Assembly: GCA_016868315.1 (NCBI GenBank)
Contig: VGHE01000001.1
Location: forward strand, 186,001-250,000
Reading direction: 5' to 3'
Source: Betaproteobacteria bacterium
GTDB taxonomy: Bacteria; Bdellovibrionota_B; Oligoflexia; Silvanigrellales; Silvanigrellaceae
Length of the DNA: 64,000 nucleotides
Each line of letters starts with the position of its first letter. Position 1 is the first letter of the stretch. This document shows, piece after piece, positions 25,351 through 32,379 of this stretch. Both the position numbers and the translations under genes were made by a program. The notes beneath the pieces were generated by a model. The model did not search any database. It was given only the letters and a program-made list of their open reading frames with translations, and was not told where the DNA came from.

Positions 25351-26229
25351 TCAGCTTTCGCTCTGCAATTGCTTTGCGGCATCGCAAAATTGCACATGTT
25401 CTGTCAGTCGTATTTTAATTTCGAGTTGCGTTTGCGGAGTCTCAGCCTCATTGAAAGGCTTGTGCGAGTTGAGAAAAGTACTCAGAAATTTCTGTGGAAG
25501 TGGGTTTGCGAGAAGATCGAGTGAGCCGCTTGCAATGATGGATTGCGCCTTTTTTCCACTGGCAATTGTTGTACCAACAAACCAGCCCGCCGCAGCGAGA
25601 GCTGCCTTAACGCAGGTTGCGCTCGAGTAGGTCACCAGTCTGGACTTTGGATGTGCAAAATAGAAGACCCTCTTGAACAATTCATACGTCCAAAGCCAAG
25701 GGTGACTCGCTGGTGAGAAAAAATCATAGAAAAAGAAATCTGCCCGCAGATGGGGTTCGCTTTCAGCAAGTCTGACTACGGTCTCTCGAAAGTTACCGCC
25801 AACAAATGTCCAATCAAAGGTTTTGTTGCCAGGCATTTCCCAGCGCAGTGCATTGCGGTTTTGAGCTTGTTCAAGGAAGCTGTGATGCCGCTCGATAGCT
25901 TTAAAATGAGCACGTGCCGCAAGAGCGGCGGTGAGTCCATCTTTTTCGAGATCAAAGCTATAAACCTTCAGGTTCAAAAGCGTTGGTGAATTTTCGAGGA
26001 GATCCAACAGGGCTAGCAGTTGTGCGCCACAGCCGGTTCCGATGTCAAAGACAATGGCCTGTGGTTGCTCCCAATGCAGCAACCCGCTTGCGCTCATGTA
26101 GAGCTCGAGCGCCTCTTTCTCGGGGCCGACGTTGCCATGAAGGATTTCTCCAGTTTGTGCATGGCGGAATGAAACAACACCGTTGTCGAGTGTCACGAGG
26201 CTATATTGGTTGCCGTGCCGCTCCGTCAT
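25351..26229 (-). CDS. MnmC-like SAM-dependent methyltransferase (standalone domain)
   Basis: The protein has 292 residues from the ATG at 26229, which has GGAGG about 10 nt upstream. It has the Rossmann motif I FDIGTGCGAQLLAL and the MnmC-type block FYDFFSPASHPWLWT followed by ELFKRVF and the TYSSATCVKAALAAAGW stretch. These match the methyltransferase half (DUF752-like) of MnmC, which completes mnm5s2U34 in tRNA anticodons. The FAD oxidase half is absent, as in many bacteria with single-domain forms. The 3' end of the gene faces flgL with a 3-nt gap. Confidence 0.8.
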   Translation of the reverse strand: MTERHGNQYSLVTLDNGVVSFRHAQTGEILHGNVGPEKEALELYMSASGLLHWEQPQAIVFDIGTGCGAQLLALLDLLENSPTLLNLKVYSFDLEKDGLTAALAARAHFKAIERHHSFLEQAQNRNALRWEMPGNKTFDWTFVGGNFRETVVRLAESEPHLRADFFFYDFFSPASHPWLWTYELFKRVFYFAHPKSRLVTYSSATCVKAALAAAGWFVGTTIASGKKAQSIIASGSLDLLANPLPQKFLSTFLNSHKPFNEAETPQTQLEIKIRLTEHVQFCDAAKQLQSES

Positions 26230-26368
26230 GGGTGAGGATCCTCCAGAAGAGTCCCCTCTTTGCATGAATTTCGTGAAATTCATAGAGTTTTCAGAAAAGG
26301 ACGGATGTGGTAGCGTCCGCGAGTTCAGTTTGTATACATTCCTGCAGAGAATTTTCAGGAGTTCACAG
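26230..26368. promoter_or_regulatory. divergent promoter region of the ABC/zinc operon
   Basis: This 139-nt gap separates the leftward methyltransferase from the rightward transporter operon. A TATACAT element at 26333-26339 is a candidate -10 for the transporter, about 30 nt before its ATG. No confident Zur-type palindrome was recognised by eye, although one would be expected if the operon answers to zinc. Confidence 0.3.
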
Positions 26369-27076
26369 ATGTCCCAAAGTGATCACGTTCTGACCATCAG
26401 CCATCTTCAGCATTCCTATGATGGCCGCGGGCTCGTTCTAGATGTCCCAAGTTTTCAGCTCAAGCGTGGGGAAATGTTGTTTCTTCATGGTCCCAGTGGC
26501 AGCGGCAAAACAACTCTGTTGAGCTTACTGACAGGTATCTTACCCATCCAAAAGGGTCACATTAAAATCCTGGGTCATGCTCTTGAGAAGCAATCGTCCA
26601 GCGAACGTGATGCACTCCGGGCAGTGCATATGGGTTATATTTTTCAAGTTTTCAATCTGCTGCCGTTTCTGAGTGTTCTAGAGAATATTCTTCTTCCGGT
26701 TGAAATGAATCAAACTCGGGCGCAGCGCCTGGGAGCATCGGGTTCGGCTGACGGCGAGGCTCGTCGTTTGGCAGAAAAGCTTGGCATTGCTCATCTTCTC
26801 GATGCGAAAGCTGGGCAGCTGAGTGTCGGGCAGCAGCAGCGTGTGGCGGCTGCACGCGCTCTTATTGGTCATCCTGACCTCATTGTTGCCGACGAACCGA
26901 CCTCCGCTCTCGACTCTGACCTGCGCGAGTCTTTCCTGAATACGTTGTTTGAACAGTGCCGGGCTCAGAACTCTTCGGTGTTGTTCGTCAGTCATGATCG
27001 TTCTCTCATGCCGCTCTTCGACAGAACTGTCGCACTGGCTGAAATCAACAAAGCGATGAAAGGAGCCGAGGTATGA
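26369..27076 (+). CDS. ABC transporter ATP-binding protein, LolD/MacB type
   Basis: The protein has 235 residues with Walker A GPSGSGKTT, Q-loop YIFQVFNLL, signature LSVGQQQRVAAARAL (Val for the usual second Gly), Walker B LIVADEPTSALD and switch His (VSHDRSL). It belongs to the group that serves FtsX-type permeases, and its own stop overlaps the start of such a permease by 4 nt. AGGAG lies 7 nt before the ATG at 26369. It probably powers the FtsX half of the fused protein encoded next. Confidence 0.92.
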   Translation: MSQSDHVLTISHLQHSYDGRGLVLDVPSFQLKRGEMLFLHGPSGSGKTTLLSLLTGILPIQKGHIKILGHALEKQSSSERDALRAVHMGYIFQVFNLLPFLSVLENILLPVEMNQTRAQRLGASGSADGEARRLAEKLGIAHLLDAKAGQLSVGQQQRVAAARALIGHPDLIVADEPTSALDSDLRESFLNTLFEQCRAQNSSVLFVSHDRSLMPLFDRTVALAEINKAMKGAEV

Positions 27077-29250
27077 CCCTTTTGAATATTCTTTGTAAAA
27101 GCCTGTGGAACCGTCGGCTGACCACGGTACTCACGGTTTTTTCTATCGCGCTGAGCGTTTTGCTCTTGCTGGGTATTGAACGTGTGCGGCTCGGTGCGCG
27201 AGAAAGCTTTTCCAACACCATCTCGCAAACCGATCTTATCGTTGGCGCCAAAGGTGGAACGCTACAGTTGCTGCTGTATTCAGTGTTTCGATTGGGCAGT
27301 GCGACTGCGAATATATCCTACGATGCATTTGAAAAGTTACGCAGCCATGCTGCCGTAAAGTGGGTGATTCCATACTCTTTGGGTGATAGCCATCGGGGCT
27401 TCCGTGTGGTGGGGACAAATGAGGATTTCTACACCAACTACCGCTACCGTCAGGATCGCACTGTGACCTTCGCCGAAGGCCAGGCTCCGACGTTGGTTTT
27501 TGATGTCGCGCTGGGCTCAGAGGTTGCAGAGGCTCTCAAGTATAAAATCGGCGACAGCGTTGCCGTTGCGCATGGAGTTATGGATGGCCCTGCGATCATT
27601 TCGCACGACGACAAGCCATTCAAAGTTGTGGGCATCCTTAAAAAAACGGGCACCCCTATCGACCGTTCTCTTTATATTAGCTTGGAAGGTATGGAGGCCA
27701 TCCACATGGACTGGAGCGATGGTGCTCCACCACGGCGCGGAGAGGAGACTCCAGCTCACTCTATTCGCAAAGAGGATGTTAAGGTCAAGCAGATTACTGC
27801 TGCTCTGGTGCGAACTAAAAACCGTTTCGAAACTCTGATGCTGCAACGAGAAATCAACACCTACGGAGACGAGCCTCTGATGGCCATCATCCCCGGTGTA
27901 GCCCTAGGTGAACTTTGGTCTGTTGTCTCATATGCTGAGGATGGTCTGCGCATTGTCTCGTGGGCTGTGTTGGTTGTAGGGCTGTTGGCGATGTTGATTG
28001 CCATATATACTTCGCTCCAAGAGCGACGTCGCGAAATGGCGATCCTAAGAAGTGTCGGTGCAGGTCTCAAAACAATCGCGGGGCTTCTCATTTTTGAGGC
28101 TCTGCTGCTGACCTTCGTTGGTGCTGCCCTCGGAGTAGTTCTGACTTATCTTGTTCTTGCGCTCACTCAACCTCTCATAGAATCGAGTTTTGGCATGTTG
28201 ATTCCCATCCAGCCTCTGAGTCCGACTGAATGGATTTTCCTCAGTGTTATTTTGCTTGCTGGATTCCTTGTTGGGCTTGCTCCGGCTGTGAAAGCATATC
28301 GCAATTCACTGGCTGATGGTCTGGCCGTTCGTTTTCTGATTCCTTTTTTCCTGCTGCTCATTCCTCAGGTCTCTGAGGCTAAAACTCTCCAGATTGCTTC
28401 AAGTGTGAGCTGGTTGCGTGAATTGGCCTATGAAGTCACCTGTGGCGGTAAAGGGGTTGAGCTTTTGCCGGCGCTCGTGCCTCCTGGAACTGACCCACAC
28501 ACCTACAAACTGACTCCGCGCAGCAGAATGATTTGGTCCAAAGCCGGCGTCCGTTTGATTGTCGGAGAGGGCTTTGAAAGCTGGCCTGAAAAGAATGCTG
28601 GCCAGGCCAATAAGCTTTTCACTGCCACCAAAAATCTCAATCTGCGCACGTTGGAAGCGCACGCCGAGGGCGAGGGTGCCGAAACAGAAGGGCGTGCTCA
28701 CTCGCGTACCAAAGCAACAAACAGCTTCGATCCATACATTTGGCATTCTCCGCGACTCACCCGCGAAGCTGCTTTGAACCTTTACAATTTTCTTGCACCC
28801 AGGGCTCCAGCTCTGCGCAACGAATGGGATACGTGCTTGCGGACTTTTGCTCAGCGAACAAAGGCTGTGGAGAGTGCTGTGCATGCAAAAGTTGCAACAA
28901 TCCCATCCTCACGACGTGTTCTTGCCACCAGACATGACTCCATGGGGTATTTCGCGAGTACGTTTGGTCTGAAAATCGTGACAATCTCGGGCGTCTCAAC
29001 GGAGGCTCAAGTGACTCCAGGACAGCTCAAGCGCGCCATCGATGCCATCAAAAAGTCTGGTGCAAAAGCAGTCTTTGCAGAAAGCACTGCATCTCCCGAA
29101 ACGGTGCAGAGGGTTGCTGCAGAGGTAGGTGTGAAAGTCGGTGGCGAGCTTTTCACCGATGGATTGTCAGCACCAGGAACGCCTGCTGGAAACATCACTG
29201 GACTCTGGGAAACCAACGCTGAAACGCTTGCAACCGGGCTGAGGCCGTAA
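27073..29250 (+). CDS. fusion of FtsX/MacB-like ABC permease and ZnuA-like zinc-binding protein
   Basis: The 725-residue frame is unbroken. Residues 1-420 are an FtsX/MacB permease: one N-terminal segment, an ectodomain (about 50-285), then three segments around SLQERRREMAILRSVGAG. Residues 421-436 (FLIPFFLLLIPQVSEA) look like the ZnuA signal peptide retained as a fifth membrane segment. Residues 437-725 are a cluster A-I metal-binding protein: DPHTYKLTP with His476, RHDSMGYFA with His621, and FTDGLSAPG with Asp696. The usual DPH before WLSP is DPY here (Tyr555). The acidic/His loop (about 535-550) is short, with two His. An odd number of membrane segments would put the binding domain in the periplasm, so the fusion is topologically sound. 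Expression as one chain is inferred. Confidence 0.85.
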   Translation: MTLLNILCKSLWNRRLTTVLTVFSIALSVLLLLGIERVRLGARESFSNTISQTDLIVGAKGGTLQLLLYSVFRLGSATANISYDAFEKLRSHAAVKWVIPYSLGDSHRGFRVVGTNEDFYTNYRYRQDRTVTFAEGQAPTLVFDVALGSEVAEALKYKIGDSVAVAHGVMDGPAIISHDDKPFKVVGILKKTGTPIDRSLYISLEGMEAIHMDWSDGAPPRRGEETPAHSIRKEDVKVKQITAALVRTKNRFETLMLQREINTYGDEPLMAIIPGVALGELWSVVSYAEDGLRIVSWAVLVVGLLAMLIAIYTSLQERRREMAILRSVGAGLKTIAGLLIFEALLLTFVGAALGVVLTYLVLALTQPLIESSFGMLIPIQPLSPTEWIFLSVILLAGFLVGLAPAVKAYRNSLADGLAVRFLIPFFLLLIPQVSEAKTLQIASSVSWLRELAYEVTCGGKGVELLPALVPPGTDPHTYKLTPRSRMIWSKAGVRLIVGEGFESWPEKNAGQANKLFTATKNLNLRTLEAHAEGEGAETEGRAHSRTKATNSFDPYIWHSPRLTREAALNLYNFLAPRAPALRNEWDTCLRTFAQRTKAVESAVHAKVATIPSSRRVLATRHDSMGYFASTFGLKIVTISGVSTEAQVTPGQLKRAIDAIKKSGAKAVFAESTASPETVQRVAAEVGVKVGGELFTDGLSAPGTPAGNITGLWETNAETLATGLRP

Positions 29251-29262
29251 GGAGTCGCAAGC

Positions 29263-29955
29263 ATAGCACTGAACTGGGAGAATCTAGTTGTCGGGCATCA
29301 AAATCGCTCGGCGCTCAATCACCCTTTTTCGGGACGTCTCGAGGATGGGGGGATTTATGCCATTATTGGCCCAAACGGTTGCGGCAAATCGACCCTTCTA
29401 AAGACTTGGTTGGGTTTGCTTTCACCATGGTCGGGTGAAGTCAAAATCAATGGAGCCTCTCCTGCTGCAGGCACTTTACCCCTGGCCTACGTTCCTCAGT
29501 CGCAGCAGGTAAACAAATACTTTCAAATCAGCGTCCAGGATTTCGTCATGCAGGGCTTTGGGCGTCATCCTCCGGCACCTGCTGATGCGCTGCCACGTGT
29601 CCGTACGGCGCTGGTGCAATGGGAACTCAGTGCCGATGCCCAAAAGTCTTTTCATCTTCTCAGCGGTGGACAAAAGACACGGGCGATGGTGGCTCGTGCT
29701 ATTCTCTCGAATCCCAAAATGATTTTTCTGGATGAGCCCCTTGCGAATCTCGACGCCTGCTGTCAGCAACAGCTGATGGACACTCTCCACGTTCTCGCGC
29801 ATCAGAACAACATCTGCGTGGTGATGGTCGACCATCATTTTGAAGCCTATGAGAAATTGCTTTCGGCTAAGTTTCTATTTGAGCGTTCTCACAATGCAGA
29901 AATATGCACCGTTCGTTTCGAGCCTAAGGATGACACATGCTGCAAGAAAAACTGA
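29263..29955 (+). CDS. znuC: ZnuC-type metal ABC ATPase with apparent ATA start codon
   Basis: The protein has 231 residues: Walker A GPNGCGKST, signature LSGGQKTRAMVARAI, Walker B MIFLDEPLANLD and switch His (VDHHFEAY). No ATG, GTG or TTG lies in frame between the preceding TAA (29248-29250) and Walker A; the first is a TTG at 29410, after Walker A. AAGGAG (29249-29254) sits 8 nt before an ATA at 29263, followed by ALNWENLVVG, exactly where the family N-terminus belongs. I therefore place the start there: either a rare AUA start, a mutated ATG, or a sequencing error. It would pair with ZnuB for zinc uptake. Confidence 0.75.
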   Translation: MALNWENLVVGHQNRSALNHPFSGRLEDGGIYAIIGPNGCGKSTLLKTWLGLLSPWSGEVKINGASPAAGTLPLAYVPQSQQVNKYFQISVQDFVMQGFGRHPPAPADALPRVRTALVQWELSADAQKSFHLLSGGQKTRAMVARAILSNPKMIFLDEPLANLDACCQQQLMDTLHVLAHQNNICVVMVDHHFEAYEKLLSAKFLFERSHNAEICTVRFEPKDDTCCKKN

Positions 29956-30002
29956 TCAACTTCAGCTTGTAGCAGAGTTTCTTTGAGGCTGAATTTGCAC
30001 AA
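29937..30002 (+). pseudogene. original 5' end of znuB, interrupted by an in-frame TAG
   Basis: An ATG at 29937 lies 6 nt after AAGGA and overlaps the end of the ATPase gene, the normal arrangement for znuC-znuB. Its frame reads MLQEKLINFSL, then TAG at 29970-29972, then QSFFEAEFAQ and straight into the MALLCTILVG of the downstream permease frame. The residues after the TAG look like the usual lead-in to ZnuB membrane segment 1. The amber codon is therefore most simply a nonsense mutation, for example CAG to TAG, at codon 12. Confidence 0.6.
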
Positions 30003-30782
30003 ATGGCTTTGCTTTGTACAATTCTTGTTGGGGCTTTGTGTGGATTGCTCAGTCCAACCATTGTTTTAAAGCAGCGCGCTTATATTGGCGACACACTCGC
30101 TCATTTGGTTTTTCCAGGCCTCGTTGCTGGATACTTTGCTGCAGCTGCCTTTGGTTTGCCGCTGTGGGGTGCAATGATGCTGGGGGCTGTCGTCACCGGA
30201 TTGGTGGGAAGCTTTGCGGTTGAGAGGCTGGAACGACTTTTGAATTTGCCTCCGGACAGCGCTGCTGTTCTGACCCTCACTGGTTTTTTTGCGGCTGGTG
30301 TCGTTGCTGTTTCCCGCTTGCGGGGCACGCGGCTTGACCTCGAGCGCTTTCTTTTTGGTGATGTGCTTAACCTCACCGATCTCGATGCTCTTTTGCTCTT
30401 CATAGTACTTTTCCTGGTCGCGGCGCTCATTTTCGTACTTCGCAAAGACTGGGATGCGTGGCTTTCGGATTCGGAATTTGCGCGTTTAATGGGTTTTCGG
30501 GTCGCTTTTATCGAACGACTTTTCCCGGTGGTCGTTACAGCCGCCGTGCTGACGGGGCTTGTTGCTGTGGGAGGGCTGATGATTTCGGCTCTTCTGACTG
30601 TTCCTGCAGCCTTACTGCCTCCAAAATCAGCATTTTCACCCCGAACAGTGGTTTTTAGCACGGTTCTTGCGCTTATTGGTTTGCTCGCAGTATTCGCTCT
30701 GGACTGGCCAGTGGGGAGCACCATCGTCCTTGTGGGCTTCGTTCTTGTTTTGGCAAAAGCCATCGTGGTAAGCCTCGCCTAG
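30003..30782 (+). CDS. znuB: ZnuB-type (ABC-3 family) metal permease, translated from an internal ATG if at all
   Basis: The readable frame of 259 residues has the ABC-3 permease pattern: about eight membrane segments, KQRAYIGDTLAHLVFPG near the N-terminus (family: ...R/K-xSxxGDxLxH), and the late ALLTVPAALLPP block. It would form the inner-membrane channel for zinc or manganese driven by the ATPase encoded upstream. The ATG at 30003 has no good Shine-Dalgarno and removes about 10 residues normally ahead of segment 1, because the natural start at 29937 is cut off by a TAG. Translation might restart here after the stop. Function is uncertain. Confidence 0.75.
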   Translation: MALLCTILVGALCGLLSPTIVLKQRAYIGDTLAHLVFPGLVAGYFAAAAFGLPLWGAMMLGAVVTGLVGSFAVERLERLLNLPPDSAAVLTLTGFFAAGVVAVSRLRGTRLDLERFLFGDVLNLTDLDALLLFIVLFLVAALIFVLRKDWDAWLSDSEFARLMGFRVAFIERLFPVVVTAAVLTGLVAVGGLMISALLTVPAALLPPKSAFSPRTVVFSTVLALIGLLAVFALDWPVGSTIVLVGFVLVLAKAIVVSLA

Positions 30783-30837
30783 CGCTCGACAGCGGCCAAA
30801 GATTAACCACACTATCGATTCCAGGGAGCAGAGCCCG

Positions 30838-32325
30838 ATGTCAGATTCTGTTTTTGAAATCAAGAAAAGCAAATTTCTTGAGCAACGTGAGCGCGGCAAC
30901 CTGGCCGATAGCTACCCAAAAACGCACTCTGTGGAGAGCGCCTTGGCGCTGCCTGAAGGAACACGCGATGTTGCGGTTGCAGGGCGTGTCGTGGGTCTGC
31001 GCACCATGGGGAAAATTCTTTTTGCTCACATTTTCGACCTCACCGGTCGCATGCAGATCTGTGTGCGCAAATCCGAGGAGTCGCCTGAAATGTTCGATAG
31101 CTTCACGGCCGACGTGGCTGTGGGTGATTTCGTTGGCGTGACCGGGGAAATCTTTCGTACCAAGACCAACGAACTGACTGTTCGGGTGGAATCTTTCAAG
31201 CTGCTCAACAAATGTCTGCGCACTTTGCCCGAGAAATATCATGGCGTAGAGGATATCGAGACCCGCTATCGGCAACGTTACCTCGATATCATTATGAATC
31301 AAGAATCGCGTGAGGTGTTCCGCAAACGCGTTGAGATTGTGAAATCTCTGCGTCGTTCGCTTGAAGATGCAGGGTTTCTCGAGGTGGATACGCCCGTTCT
31401 GCAAACCCAGCCTTCGGGTGCGCTCGCGCGTCCGTTCCATACGCACCACAACGCGCTAGATATCGCCTGCACTCTGCGGATTGCTCCAGAAACGTATTTG
31501 AAGCGCTGCATCGGCGCAGGTTTCGATAAGGTATACGAGTTTGCGCGTTGCTTCCGAAATGAGGGAATTTCAGCAACTCACTTGCAGGATTTCAGCATGC
31601 TGGAGTTCTATGCGGCGTATTGGAATGCCGACATCATGCGCGCATTCGTGGCCGACATGATTCACTCACTTATCAATCGTGTTTTCGGGACTGCACAGGT
31701 TAAATTGCACGGACACGACGTTGATTTTGGCGGACAATGGCCTGTTTACGATTATAGCGAGCTGGTGCTTCAGGATTGCGGAATAGATATCCGCGTTGAA
31801 TCGACCAAAGAAAAACTTGTTGCAGCGCTCAAAAAGAAAAACATTCACCTCGATGACCTTGACTCCATGAATTGGGCAAATACGGTCGATGCGCTCTACA
31901 AGAAGGTGACGCGTCCGAAACTGGTGCAGCCTTGCTTCATTGAAAGATACCCTGCAGACATGGCACCGCTTGCGCGCCGCAATGCCAAAGACCCACGGTA
32001 TGTCGACATGTGGCAATTCGTAGTTGCGGGCGTTGAGATCGTGAAGGCCTATTCGGAGCTTGTTGACCCGCTCGATCAGCGTGAACGTTTCGAAGAGCAG
32101 ATGCGTGCCCGTGAAGCTGGCGACGAAGAAACCATGCCCATGGATGAAGATTACCTCACTGCAATGGAACATGGCTTTCCACCGATTGCCGGTGTGGGTA
32201 TCGGTATCGACCGACTCACCATGGTTTTGTGTGGGTGTGACAACATCAAAGACACTGTTCTTTTCCCTCTCATGCGCCCGATTGTGCAGCGAGCCGCAGA
32301 AGAAGAGCCACAAGCTAAGGCCTAA
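30838..32325 (+). CDS. lysS: lysyl-tRNA synthetase, class II
   Basis: The protein has 495 residues. An N-terminal OB-fold anticodon-binding domain (about 50-165, with VAVAGRVVGLRTMGKILFAH split by variants) is followed by a class II catalytic core: motif 1 around GFLEVDTPVLQ, motif 2 FRNEGIS with THLQDFSMLEFY, and motif 3 GVGIGIDRLTMVL. It charges tRNA-Lys in the cytosol. The start has GGGAG about 9 nt upstream. It is the first of the lysS-polA-tatC run on the plus strand, with a 54-nt gap to polA. Confidence 0.97.
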   Translation: MSDSVFEIKKSKFLEQRERGNLADSYPKTHSVESALALPEGTRDVAVAGRVVGLRTMGKILFAHIFDLTGRMQICVRKSEESPEMFDSFTADVAVGDFVGVTGEIFRTKTNELTVRVESFKLLNKCLRTLPEKYHGVEDIETRYRQRYLDIIMNQESREVFRKRVEIVKSLRRSLEDAGFLEVDTPVLQTQPSGALARPFHTHHNALDIACTLRIAPETYLKRCIGAGFDKVYEFARCFRNEGISATHLQDFSMLEFYAAYWNADIMRAFVADMIHSLINRVFGTAQVKLHGHDVDFGGQWPVYDYSELVLQDCGIDIRVESTKEKLVAALKKKNIHLDDLDSMNWANTVDALYKKVTRPKLVQPCFIERYPADMAPLARRNAKDPRYVDMWQFVVAGVEIVKAYSELVDPLDQRERFEEQMRAREAGDEETMPMDEDYLTAMEHGFPPIAGVGIGIDRLTMVLCGCDNIKDTVLFPLMRPIVQRAAEEEPQAKA

Positions 32326-32379
32326 GCCGGTCGTCTTTTTTGTCGCTGAGTTAAGTCATTGCCATGGAGGCTCTTGCAC

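Noticed and set aside
29410-29955. Reading the ZnuC ATPase as starting at the TTG at 29410.
   Set aside because: It would delete the Walker A motif, which lies in the same open frame upstream, so the real N-terminus must be near 29263.
30101-30763. 220-codon antisense frame over znuB, very rich in Lys, Arg, Ser and Thr.
   Set aside because: It is the reverse reading of a hydrophobic membrane-protein gene, which always gives such composition; there is no ribosome-binding site or domain.
31666-32313. 215-codon antisense frame over lysS.
   Set aside because: It lies fully inside lysS and lacks domain features or a start signal.
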